Assembly (NCBI RefSeq): GCF_044003965.1
Contig: NZ_JBAWKC010000001.1
Span: 1,364,001-1,428,000 of the forward strand
Source of the DNA: Yeosuana aquiaggeris
GTDB taxonomy: Bacteria > Bacteroidota > Bacteroidia > Flavobacteriales > Flavobacteriaceae
DNA: 64,000 nucleotides
Direction: 5' to 3'
Of this stretch, positions 42,905-50,772 are shown one piece after another (positions within the stretch are counted from its first letter, which is position 1; each line of letters starts with the position of its first letter). The position numbers were made by a program, and so were the translations under genes. Below the pieces are notes generated by a model. It made no database searches. It was not told the DNA's origin and worked only from the letters and a program-made list of their open reading frames with translations.

Positions 42905-43780
42905 TTATTTCTTGCTGATATCAGCCAGTTTTTTGGTGTCAACATACTGTTGAAAGGCAACAACTTTCCCGTCTTTAAGAGTCCAAAGATGTGCCGCTTG
43001 TACATCGAATATCACTCCATTCTTTTTTAATTTACCCTGATAGCGTAAGGTGGCAAGTACCTGATTATTTGACATATCATGAAGTTCTATATTAGCCAGA
43101 TTAAAATACTCATGATCTGCACCTACACGAGCAAAAACACCATTTAAAACGGCCTCAGGCCCAATGTATGGATTACCATCTGCATAGGCATTACCTTCAG
43201 CTTCATTCCAAATCACATTGGCATCTAGGGCAGCTAGTACATTGGGGATCTCTCCCGCACCAAATGCATTATAAAGACCGTTTATAATACCCACATTTTC
43301 GGGATTGGATAGTATGCCTAATTGCTGAAGGAATACCATGTTATCCATAAAGTCTTGTTCTTGAGCAATTTTTCCATCTTTCATCTTTACTAATGTGACA
43401 CCTTCAACATTTACAGATTTACCAGTGGCAGGAATACCAAAAAATTCTCCGGAATGTGTTCCTTTAAAGTTCCAATGTTTTACTATTTTATCACCTTGAC
43501 CAAAAACATCAGCCAGAGTAAACTCAACATCAGAAAAGCCGGTTACAAAGTTTGAATAATAGTCTTTAAAACCTTCAATACCCACAATATTTTCCGGACT
43601 CATAACTAATGTAATATCTTCTGTAAAATGCGTATCATTAATAAGGTCTAAATTCCCTTTGTTAATAATTTCATCCCAGGTACTCGAATACATTTTAATG
43701 TTTTTTTCAACTTTGGCATTTTCACAGGAGGTGAGGCTAATTAATAGAATTGTAAGAAATAATTTAATTGAATTTTTCAT
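42905..43780 (-). CDS. Lipoprotein with two tandem SnoaL-like domains
   Basis: A 291-residue lipoprotein with the lipobox SLTSCEN (Cys19). It contains two NTF2/SnoaL-like domains: about 35-160 (ester-cyclase-like, with HWNFKGTHSGEFFGIPATGKSV and a VKMKDGKIAQEQDFMD strand) and about 165-285 (GLYNAFGAGEIPNVLAALD and AAHLWTLKDGKVVAFQQYVD). The paired GTH-SGEFFGI and DGK motifs are typical of SnoaL-like polyketide cyclases. It may act on a small hydrophobic molecule or merely bind one. It is 4 nt downstream of the MFS transporter gene. Confidence 0.85.
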   Translation of the reverse strand: MKNSIKLFLTILLISLTSCENAKVEKNIKMYSSTWDEIINKGNLDLINDTHFTEDITLVMSPENIVGIEGFKDYYSNFVTGFSDVEFTLADVFGQGDKIVKHWNFKGTHSGEFFGIPATGKSVNVEGVTLVKMKDGKIAQEQDFMDNMVFLQQLGILSNPENVGIINGLYNAFGAGEIPNVLAALDANVIWNEAEGNAYADGNPYIGPEAVLNGVFARVGADHEYFNLANIELHDMSNNQVLATLRYQGKLKKNGVIFDVQAAHLWTLKDGKVVAFQQYVDTKKLADISKK

Positions 43781-43784
43781 AGGT

Positions 43785-45131
43785 TTAAATTTTAAATTGA
43801 TTTATAGTTTCTCTTTGTTTTTTGAAATTAATAAATTTTATAAAAACGATGGTAAGCAATGGTGAAATGGCGGTGATTATTAAGACATAATCCCAGGACA
43901 TCATTTCTTTAAAAGTTCCAACAAGGCCTGAGCCAACGGCTCTTCCCATATTAGAAAGTGCCATAAATAGGGTGAATTGAGTTGCGGCAACTACTTGCCA
44001 ACATAATTTCATACTAGCAGCGAACATGGCAATACAGAGGAAGGTATAGAATAAATAATAAAGCAAAATAAACCCAAATACAAATGTGTCATTTTTCCAA
44101 AAATCAGGTAATAGAGCAAATCCACCTATCAAAAGAGTTGTTATAATTAGATAAATAAGAATCATTTTTTTATCGCCAAAAAAATCAACTAAAGCACCAC
44201 CCGCAAACATGCCAAAAAAGCCACCAACTAATGTGGTTATAGAATATACTTGGGAAAAGGATGTATTAGTCCAACCCAGTTCTTGAATCGTAAAAATTGG
44301 TAAAAGAGTATCAATTAAACCATACATAGTACCACTAATTACTGTCGCAATGCCCATAATAATGGTTGATGGTAAAATAATTACCTTAAAAAGGCTTTTA
44401 AAAATTTCTTTCCAGCTTCCTAGTTGTGCTTTTTTCGAATCATCTGATGCTTCTCCTGCCATCCAAGGCATTATTTTTTCACCAGGACGTTCTCTAAAGA
44501 AAATAGGAACTAGTATAATAAAAGCAACGGCAATAGATAAAGAAGAAATGGCTATTGTAAAACCTAAAATATTTATTAAACTGGTTCCAATGACTACAGA
44601 CAAGGAGGTACCAATAATTTTTGTTCCCCACATTAAGCCATTAGCTCTGGCTTGCTCATTAATAGGGACCACGTCTATAACCATTCCATCTGTTGCTACG
44701 TCCTGAAAAGCTCCAAAAAAGCTAATAAAAAAACCAGCAATCATGAGTCCATTTAAATTATTTAAAGGGTCGTGTACTAGACCAATTGCTAAAAAAGAAA
44801 CTATAAGACCCAATTGCCCAAAGATTACCCAAGGACGTTTTCTTCCCATGGATAAAATGGTAAAGCGGTCCATTAAAGGAGCTATCAAAACTTTAAAACT
44901 CCATGGTATTCCAATTACTGCTACAAAACTTGCAATTTCAACCGGTGTTTTATTATTCATTGCTAACCAAGCAGGTATAGCAAAATAGGTGATTCCTTCT
45001 GGAATTCCCTGGGCGAGATATAAAGCTGAAAACGTTAAATATCTTAAAACGGAGTTTTCAGTTAAGAATAAATGATCCTTTTTAGATTCTGTGTCATCAA
45101 CGATGTCAATAGATTCATTTTGTAGTTTCAA
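43785..45131 (-). CDS. MFS transporter, AmpG/PAT-like (TTG start)
   Basis: A 448-residue transporter with about 12 helices. The first repeat holds YFAIPAWLAMNN, IPWSFKVLIAPLMDRFTI and the loop GRKRPWVIFGQLG, which is close to the AmpG/PAT branch (muropeptide and acetyl-CoA transporters). The frame has no upstream in-frame ATG; the best start is a TTG at 45129-45131, preceded 11 nt upstream by AACCAACCAA. The next Met lies at residue 59, inside the first helices, so the TTG is preferred. It is the first gene of the block reading towards the array. Confidence 0.85.
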   Translation of the reverse strand: MKLQNESIDIVDDTESKKDHLFLTENSVLRYLTFSALYLAQGIPEGITYFAIPAWLAMNNKTPVEIASFVAVIGIPWSFKVLIAPLMDRFTILSMGRKRPWVIFGQLGLIVSFLAIGLVHDPLNNLNGLMIAGFFISFFGAFQDVATDGMVIDVVPINEQARANGLMWGTKIIGTSLSVVIGTSLINILGFTIAISSLSIAVAFIILVPIFFRERPGEKIMPWMAGEASDDSKKAQLGSWKEIFKSLFKVIILPSTIIMGIATVISGTMYGLIDTLLPIFTIQELGWTNTSFSQVYSITTLVGGFFGMFAGGALVDFFGDKKMILIYLIITTLLIGGFALLPDFWKNDTFVFGFILLYYLFYTFLCIAMFAASMKLCWQVVAATQFTLFMALSNMGRAVGSGLVGTFKEMMSWDYVLIITAISPLLTIVFIKFINFKKQRETINQFKI

Positions 45132-45142
45132 ATTGGTTTATT

Positions 45143-45152
45143 TTGGTTGGTT
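45143..45152 (-). promoter_or_regulatory. AACCAACCAA motif before the MFS gene
   Basis: An exact copy lies at -21 to -12 of the TTG start, with a second ACCAAT between it and the start. It supports the TTG assignment, because the motif sits close to start codons elsewhere in the block. Confidence 0.45.
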
Positions 45153-45352
45153 AATAGATTGTTTTTTTAATTATTTTAAAACAAAATCAAAAATAATCTG
45201 TACAATTTGAATAAAAATATAAGAACATTAATTCCCTTTTAAGGAATTTTGAGAGTTTCATATGTTGTCTTTTTATTTTTGCTACAAATAAGACTTGAGG
45301 AGTTGTTAAATCTAATTAATATTTTTGAAATATTGAAATTTTGTCATGAAAA

Positions 45353-45388
45353 TTAAAAGAAGTTCAACAATTGTTGAACTTCTTTTAA
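45353..45388 (-). terminator. Perfect 36-bp palindrome acting as terminator
   Basis: A fully self-complementary 18+18 nt sequence (core GTTCAACAATTGTTGAAC) is followed on the minus strand by ATTTTCATG, and its outer arms supply T-rich flanks on both strands. It lies just after the secreted ABM-like gene and ahead of the MFS gene, so it probably ends the former transcript. A regulator-binding site is a second possibility because the symmetry is perfect. Confidence 0.6.
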
Positions 45389-45428
45389 AATTTAAGTGTA
45401 TTGAATTTACCATCAATATGAATAATAG

Positions 45429-46157
45429 TTAAAAGGACAGTTCTTCATTTAATGAATATATATAAGACCAGTCACTTGAAACAGAAGCTCTCATTTTTGC
45501 TCTTAAGGCATCTGTTTTGGCTTTGCCATTGGCTTTTTCATAAATATTCCATACACCATCACGATCCACATCTAGGTCAGCAAAATTCTTGAATGGAACT
45601 GCTACGAAATAATTGGCTCCTTCAGGAGCTCCACCTTGAACATTGTACCATGTTCCTCTGGCATCACCTTCTGCTTTTTTAGTGGCAGCTGTCAATTCTC
45701 CAACAACCTCTCTAAAACTTCCGGAGTTGCTAGTTTTTGCATTATAAACCCAAACAACTTTGGTGTCCTGAGGCATGCCAGTTGATCTGCTAATGTCAGG
45801 CATGGAACGGGCAATATTATAATTAACACTTTTTACATGTGGCATAATTAAGTTTACAACGGCCATCCTACATTCCTTTCCGGCGGCATCACCATCTTTA
45901 TCCATTTCTGCCCAGTTAGCCATGGTGCTAGTCATGGTGTATACTGTGCCCTCGCCTTGAACACGTTTCCACATATTCCATGGGTCTTTCCCATCATTGT
46001 CTTTATAACATTTCTTCCATGATTTAACACCTTCAACAAATTGGGCATTATGACCTGGTTTTACAGTGATTTCTGATAAGTTTATTAAAAAAGCTTCATT
46101 TCCTTGTGATACAGCAAAAAATGGAAGTAATAACAATGCATAAAATAATTTTCTCAT
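45429..46157 (-). CDS. Secreted protein with two ABM-like (dimeric alpha-beta barrel) repeats
   Basis: A 242-residue exported protein with a signal peptide (about 1-18, FFAVSQ). The mature part appears to be two related halves, about 25-120 and 130-240, each with an early VxxG-x-F helix (PGHNAQFVEGVKSWKK; SGSFREVVGELTAATKK) and a late stretch with DxDG (MDKDGDAAGKE; LDVDRDGVWNIYEKAN). Such dimeric alpha-beta barrels bind or oxidise small molecules in other families. No catalytic residues are recognisable. Upstream lies a 310-nt gene-free region with a small inverted repeat (46196-46213). The gene is separate from the transport block. Confidence 0.7.
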   Translation of the reverse strand: MRKLFYALLLLPFFAVSQGNEAFLINLSEITVKPGHNAQFVEGVKSWKKCYKDNDGKDPWNMWKRVQGEGTVYTMTSTMANWAEMDKDGDAAGKECRMAVVNLIMPHVKSVNYNIARSMPDISRSTGMPQDTKVVWVYNAKTSNSGSFREVVGELTAATKKAEGDARGTWYNVQGGAPEGANYFVAVPFKNFADLDVDRDGVWNIYEKANGKAKTDALRAKMRASVSSDWSYIYSLNEELSF

Positions 46158-46467
46158 AATTTTAGTTGGTTTTAATTGTTAATATATAATTAAGTGTTAG
46201 ATCTTGGTCTAACGTAAAAATCCAAAATTTAAATCAATTTGGGGCACCATCAGTTTATTTCACCGATTGTGTAGCACGCAAAATATTAAATCATTATCAA
46301 CTTAATTTTTGCTTTAACATATTAATAGGGAGATGTTAAAGATAGCATTTTTTTTTATTTTTCAATATTTTTCTGTTTTTTTTCAAAATATTAAAATGAA
46401 AGGTTTTTAATCATAAAAAAAAAGACCCAAAACGTGTTGAGTCTTTTGAACTAAAAAGGGATAATGC
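46158..46467. other. 310-nt intergenic region between lysA and the ABM-like gene
   Basis: No reading frame is supportable on either strand. It holds an AACCAACTAA variant beside the downstream start (46162-46171), a small inverted repeat GTTAGA / TCTAAC with a 6-nt loop (46196-46213) that could be an operator or leader hairpin, and a lysA terminator at its far end. The rest is AT-rich with no clear signal. Confidence 0.6.
46418..46447 (-). terminator. Terminator after lysA
   Basis: On the minus strand AAAAGACTCAA pairs with TTGGGTCTTTT around a short loop (one wobble), followed by a run of eight or more T residues. It ends the lysA transcript 20 nt after the stop codon. Confidence 0.75.
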
Positions 46468-47703
46468 TTAACCTACCAAAACCTTATCTTCTTTAGATTT
46501 AAAATCAATTTCTACTTGATTTTTTAATATATCATCAAAGGTTTCCCGCTGTCTGATTAAATGGGCTTTTTTATTATGCCATAATATTTCAGCAGGACGA
46601 TATCTGGAGTTATAATTGCTAGACATTGAGAAACAATAGGCTCCGGCATTTTTAAAGCATAACACATCACCTTCATTAATTTCATTAATGCGTCGGTTAT
46701 TACCAAACGTATCTGTTTCACAAATATATCCTACAACCGTGTAAAACCTTTCTCTACCTTTTGGATTTGAAATATTAATAATATCATGATGAGAACCGTA
46801 CAGCATAGGTCTAATTAAATGGTTAAAACCAGAATCAACTTGTGCAAAGACGGTTGAAGTAGTTTGTTTAACCGCATTAACATGTGTTAAAAAGTAACCA
46901 GCTTCACTAACCAAAAATTTACCTGGTTCAAAAGCTAAGGTTAAATCTTTGCCGTATTCTTTACAGAAACTATTGAATTTTTCACTCAGCTTTTTACCCA
47001 ATTCTTCAATATTGGTTTCAATATCTCCTATTTTATAAGGTACTTTAAAGCCAGAACCAAAATCAATAAATTCTAAGTTTTTAAATTGTTTCGCCGTTTC
47101 GAATAAAATTTCACTGGCGTATAAAAACACATCAATATCTAAAATGTCACTACCTGTATGCATATGAATGCCATTGATGTTCATTTTAGTGTTTTCAATA
47201 ATGCGTAATAAGTGTGGTATTTGATGAATAGAAATTCCGAATTTTGAATCTATATGACCAACAGAAATATTACTATTTCCACCAGCCATAACATGTGGAT
47301 TTATTCTTATACAAACAGGAATGTGTGGATGTTTGGTTCCAAATTGTTCTAAAATAGATAAGTTATCAATATTAATTTGAACACCTAATTTTGTAGCTTC
47401 TTCAATTTCACTTAAGGAAACACCATTAGGTGTAAAAATAATTTGTTCTGGTAAAAAACCTGCAGCTAATCCTAACTGAACCTCTTGAATTGAAACGGTG
47501 TCAATGCCTGCACCAAGTATATTAAAGTATTTCAATACTGAAATATTAGAAAGGGCTTTTACTGCATAATTTATTTTGAGATGTTTCACCTCTATAAAGG
47601 CATCAGTTAAACGTTTATATTGAAAGGCTATTTTTTCAGCATCATAAACATAAACTGGGCTTCCAAAATTTTCTGCTATTTTAAGTAATTGAGAATTCAA
47701 CAT
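46468..47703 (-). CDS. lysA: Diaminopimelate decarboxylase
   Basis: A PLP-dependent decarboxylase (411 residues) that converts meso-diaminopimelate to L-lysine, the last step of lysine synthesis. The PLP lysine is K49 in INYAVKA. The beta/alpha barrel contains HMHTGSDI and FIDFGSGFKVPY (glycine-rich phosphate site). EPGKFLVSEAG and the catalytic Cys in YICETDTFG are typical of LysA, and the late NAGAYCFSMSSNYNSR segment is diagnostic. The length is normal. It stands alone with a good terminator. Confidence 0.95.
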   Translation of the reverse strand: MLNSQLLKIAENFGSPVYVYDAEKIAFQYKRLTDAFIEVKHLKINYAVKALSNISVLKYFNILGAGIDTVSIQEVQLGLAAGFLPEQIIFTPNGVSLSEIEEATKLGVQINIDNLSILEQFGTKHPHIPVCIRINPHVMAGGNSNISVGHIDSKFGISIHQIPHLLRIIENTKMNINGIHMHTGSDILDIDVFLYASEILFETAKQFKNLEFIDFGSGFKVPYKIGDIETNIEELGKKLSEKFNSFCKEYGKDLTLAFEPGKFLVSEAGYFLTHVNAVKQTTSTVFAQVDSGFNHLIRPMLYGSHHDIINISNPKGRERFYTVVGYICETDTFGNNRRINEINEGDVLCFKNAGAYCFSMSSNYNSRYRPAEILWHNKKAHLIRQRETFDDILKNQVEIDFKSKEDKVLVG

Positions 47704-47873
47704 GAGATACTTCTATTTTTTAGCAAAGGTATTTTTTTTACTTAATTTAAAAATAATTAATTAAATTATTTCACATATTAAACAAAATGTTAAATAATTA
47801 ACAAAAATAAAATGAGTAAAAACTTATAATGGGATTACTAAATAAAACATTAGCGTAATTAATAGGTATTCTA

Positions 47874-47881
47874 TACATTTG
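47874..47881 (+). promoter_or_regulatory. Candidate -7 element of the sucC promoter
   Basis: TACATTTG fits the Bacteroidota -7 pattern TAnnTTTG exactly and lies 25 nt before the sucC start. The expected -33 TTTG is only weakly present (TTAG near 47850), so the assignment is tentative. Confidence 0.4.
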
Positions 47882-47906
47882 TTGTTCTTAAAATATTAAG
47901 CAAATT

Positions 47907-49097
47907 ATGAATTTACACGAATATCAAGGTAAAGAAATATTAAGCAGTTTTGGCGTGCGTATTCAACGTGGTATTGTAGCTCAAAATGCTCACGAAGCGG
48001 TGGCAGCTGCCAAACATTTAACTACTGAAACAGGGACTAGTTGGTATGTTATCAAAGCGCAGGTTCATGCTGGTGGCCGCGGAAAAGGGGGTGGCGTGAA
48101 ACTTGCAAAAAACCTCAAAGAAGTTGAAGAAATTGCAGGTAAAATGATTGGGATGAACTTAATAACACCGCAAACATCTGCTAAGGGGAAAAGAGTTCAT
48201 CAAGTGTTGGTTGCAGAAGACGTTTATTATCCTGGAGAAAGTGAAACAGATGAATTCTATATGTCTGTTTTGTTAAATCGCGGTACTGGAAGAAATATGA
48301 TTATGTATTCTACTGAAGGTGGAATGGATATTGAAGCTGTTGCAGAAAAAACGCCACATTTAATTTTTACTGAAGAAATTGATCCAAGTGTTGGTTTGAT
48401 GCCATTTCAGGCACGACGTATTGCTTTTAATTTAGGCTTATCTGGAAATGCATTCAAGGAAATGACAAAATTTGTTTCTAATCTTTATACCGCATATGTG
48501 AAATCTGATTCGTCATTATTTGAAATTAATCCTGTTTTAAAAACAAGTGATAACAAAATAATGGCTGTTGATGCAAAGGTTACTATTGATGATAATGCTT
48601 TATACAGACATAAGGATTATGTTGATTTACGCGATTTACGTGAAGAAAACCCAATTGAAGTTGAAGCTAAAGAAGTAGGATTAAACTATGTGGATTTAGA
48701 TGGAAATGTAGGTTGTATGGTAAATGGTGCTGGTTTAGCTATGGCAACTATGGATTTAATTAAACAAGCAGGAGGAGAGCCAGCTAACTTTTTAGATGTA
48801 GGTGGTACGGCAGATGCGGCGCGCGTTGAAGCTGCTTTTAGAATCATACTTAAAGATCCAAACGTGAAAGCTATTTTAATTAACATATTTGGAGGCATTG
48901 TTCGCTGTGATCGTGTGGCTCAAGGTGTTATCGATGCCTACAAGAATATGGGTAATATTAATGTTCCTATTATTGTGAGATTACAAGGTACTAATGCAGA
49001 TATTGCTAAAAAATTAATTGATGAATCTGGTTTAGCTGTATTAAGTGCTACGCAGTTTCAAGAAGCGGCAGATAAGGTACAACAAGTTTTAGCTTAA
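47907..49097 (+). CDS. sucC: Succinate-CoA ligase subunit beta
   Basis: SucC (396 residues) is the nucleotide-binding subunit of succinyl-CoA synthetase in the TCA cycle. The ATP-grasp domain starts MNLHEYQGKEIL and includes KAQVHAGGRGKGGGVKLA, with the metal-binding FEINPVLK at about 200-210. The C-terminal flavodoxin-like domain has MVNGAGLAMATMD, FLDVGGTAD and INIFGGIVRCD. The alpha subunit gene sucD is not adjacent here and must be elsewhere. A strong terminator follows, so sucC is transcribed alone. Confidence 0.97.
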   Translation: MNLHEYQGKEILSSFGVRIQRGIVAQNAHEAVAAAKHLTTETGTSWYVIKAQVHAGGRGKGGGVKLAKNLKEVEEIAGKMIGMNLITPQTSAKGKRVHQVLVAEDVYYPGESETDEFYMSVLLNRGTGRNMIMYSTEGGMDIEAVAEKTPHLIFTEEIDPSVGLMPFQARRIAFNLGLSGNAFKEMTKFVSNLYTAYVKSDSSLFEINPVLKTSDNKIMAVDAKVTIDDNALYRHKDYVDLRDLREENPIEVEAKEVGLNYVDLDGNVGCMVNGAGLAMATMDLIKQAGGEPANFLDVGGTADAARVEAAFRIILKDPNVKAILINIFGGIVRCDRVAQGVIDAYKNMGNINVPIIVRLQGTNADIAKKLIDESGLAVLSATQFQEAADKVQQVLA

Positions 49098-49117
49098 AAT
49101 TAATTAACTTATTATAT

Positions 49118-49155
49118 AAAAGGTCAGTACAATCAGTACTGACCTTTTTCGTTTT
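49118..49155 (+). terminator. Strong terminator after sucC
   Basis: A perfect 13-bp stem (AAAAGGTCAGTAC and its complement at 49136-49148) with loop AATCA is followed by ttcgttttt. It is the strongest terminator in the window. Confidence 0.88.
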
Positions 49156-49283
49156 TAATAGTTTGCCAAGACCGTTGAGTATGAAATTTTTTGGGTTAAA
49201 GAATTGTTAAAAGATGATTTTGATGTAACATTTATAATTTAAAGCAGTCTATAAAGTATAAATCAATTAAAAATCAAACAATT

Positions 49284-49619
49284 ATGAAAACAATCAAAAC
49301 TTTATTGCTAATGGTAGCCATTACCTTTAGCACTGTATTATTCGCAGGAACGACCCCAAAAACAGAAGATCCTTCTAGTTTAACTAAAGAAATTTCCGAA
49401 CTATTGAAAAATGCCAGGTTTGATGTGGAACAAGACGTTGAAGCCATTGTTACAATTACATTTAACAAATACGATGAAATTGTAGTGTTATCTGTAGAAA
49501 CTGAACATGCTGAATTTAAAAGATTTATTGAAAATAGATTAAATTATAGCAAAGTATCAGCTTCTTTGGTTCACGAAAGTGAACACTATATAGTACCAGT
49601 AAGATTAACTAAGAAATAA
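49284..49619 (+). CDS. Small secreted protein of unknown function (111 aa)
   Basis: The signal peptide is clear (MKTIKTLLLMVAITFSTVLFAG, cleavage about residue 22). The mature part of some 90 residues has one helix (SLTKEISELLKN) and an alternating beta pattern (AIVTITFNKYDEIVVLSVE, then YIVPVRL) that could be a TonB C-terminal-like alpha-beta fold, but this is a guess. No catalytic residues are seen. It is a single gene with its own terminator. Confidence 0.7.
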   Translation: MKTIKTLLLMVAITFSTVLFAGTTPKTEDPSSLTKEISELLKNARFDVEQDVEAIVTITFNKYDEIVVLSVETEHAEFKRFIENRLNYSKVSASLVHESEHYIVPVRLTKK

Positions 49620-49640
49620 ATAAGTTAAAATTTATTTGTA

Positions 49641-49672
49641 AAAAGCTTCTGTAATCAGGAGCTTTTCTTTTT
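49641..49672 (+). terminator. Terminator between the small secreted gene and the DUF1456 gene
   Basis: The stem AAAAGCTTCTG / CAGGAGCTTTT (one G-T wobble, loop TAAT) is followed by ctttttttg. It overlaps the last codons of the convergent DUF1456 gene. Confidence 0.7.
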
Positions 49673-49915
49673 TTGAATTGTTTTTTCTTCTTTTTTAGGC
49701 ATCGGACCTCTTAAATGAATAACTAAACCATTTAGAAAATTCCTTAATATTTGGTCTCCGCATTCCATGTATTTGGGATGGTCTTCACTTCTGAAAAAAG
49801 CACCCAGTTCACTTTTTGAAATTCTAAAATCAACAAGTTCTAAAATCTTAACAATATCATCATCTCTAAGTTTCAACGCAACACGCAATTTTTTTAAAAT
49901 ATCATTATTTGTCAT
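49655..49915 (-). CDS. DUF1456 protein with a single repeat
   Basis: An 86-residue protein. The segment NDILKKLRVALKLRDDDIVKILEL...FRISKSELGAFFRSEDH and ECGDQILRNFLNGL matches the second of the two repeats found in YehS-type DUF1456 proteins (about 155 residues). Only one repeat is present, and an in-frame stop four codons before the ATG rules out a longer product in this frame. A Lys-rich tail follows. The function of DUF1456 is not known. The gene is monocistronic and convergent with the small secreted gene. Confidence 0.8.
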   Translation of the reverse strand: MTNNDILKKLRVALKLRDDDIVKILELVDFRISKSELGAFFRSEDHPKYMECGDQILRNFLNGLVIHLRGPMPKKEEKTIQKKKSS

Positions 49916-50285
49916 GGCTTTAATTTATAAAAGTAGAACTAATTATTTTTAACAAAATTAATTGAATACTCAGCGTTTTCTAGCGTTTTTGTGATTTTTA
50001 TATAGAAGTTAAAAAATTTATAGGATTTTATCCGCGATCCTTAATAATTTAAAAATAGTAAAACATTGATATTCAGCACTATAAAATTTAAAATTATTAA
50101 TGTTAAATGTTAATTTTGATCAAGAAATAAAAATGTTTTTTTAAAATAAAATGAAAATATATGATGAAATAAATAAAATTACCGATGAATAAACCCAGTG
50201 TTTTCGATAAGTTACATAATATCGACGATTATAAAAGTGAAGTACTGTTGTAACTTTATAGTGTAATTAATTAATCCCTCTAATT
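49916..50285. other. 370-nt gene-free region
   Basis: An AT-rich spacer between divergently oriented DUF1456 and TerB-like genes, so it should hold both promoters. I find no supportable reading frame. A short direct repeat AGCGTTTT occurs near 49973-49992. No full -33/-7 promoter pair was recognised. Confidence 0.6.
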
Positions 50286-50693
50286 ATGATAAACCGGGTC
50301 GAAAAGTTAAGTTTATTATCGGAAATGATAGCATTTGCGAAGTATGATAAAGACATTAAGAATATAGAATATAATTTTTTATTAGGTGTTGCAAAACAAC
50401 TTGAAATTTCAAGAGAAGATTTTGATTATTTAATAGAAAACCCTATTAATTATATTCATTTAAAAAGTCATAGTGAAAGAATTGTTCAATTTCACCGTTT
50501 GGTTTTACTAATGAATATTGAAAACAACGGGGACGCCAATTCATCTGGAGTTATTAAGTTATACAATTTTGGACTTAGAATGGGATTAAGCCATGAATCG
50601 ATTACAAAAGTCCTTTATTTAATGGAAAGTTTTCCTAATAAGATCGTTCCACCAGACGTATTAATAGATATTTTTAAAACACAATATAATTAG
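50286..50693 (+). CDS. TerB-like helical protein of unknown function (135 aa)
   Basis: A 135-residue all-helical cytoplasmic protein with no signal peptide. The opening KLSLLSEMIAFAKYDKDIKNIEYNFLLGVAKQL matches the TerB/DjlA-like pattern in which an early Asp-containing turn is followed by helices that may bind metal. The rest (LIENPINYIHLKSHSERIVQFHRLVLLM) fits the same fold. TerB proteins are linked to tellurite resistance and envelope stress, but the role here is unknown. It is a single gene, convergent with uvrB and sharing its terminator. Confidence 0.65.
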   Translation: MINRVEKLSLLSEMIAFAKYDKDIKNIEYNFLLGVAKQLEISREDFDYLIENPINYIHLKSHSERIVQFHRLVLLMNIENNGDANSSGVIKLYNFGLRMGLSHESITKVLYLMESFPNKIVPPDVLIDIFKTQYN

Positions 50694-50742
50694 AAAATTT
50701 ACTTAAATTAATTTTGAAGAGTAACCTCTCGATAGGGTTTTT

Positions 50743-50772
50743 AAAAGCTAAACGCTTAAACGTTTAGCTTTT
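50743..50772. terminator. Bidirectional terminator between the TerB-like gene and uvrB
   Basis: A perfect 12-bp stem (AAAAGCTAAACG / CGTTTAGCTTTT) with loop CTTAAA is flanked by T-rich sequence on both strands. It overlaps the last codons of uvrB. Confidence 0.8.

Noticed and set aside
44350..44706. A 118-codon plus-strand frame opposite the MFS transporter.
   Set aside because: It is entirely antisense to a well-supported transporter gene and has no recognisable features of its own.
46196..46213. Inverted repeat GTTAGA / TCTAAC considered as a riboswitch stem.
   Set aside because: The stem is only 6 bp and no conserved riboswitch core surrounds it. It is mentioned only as a possible operator.
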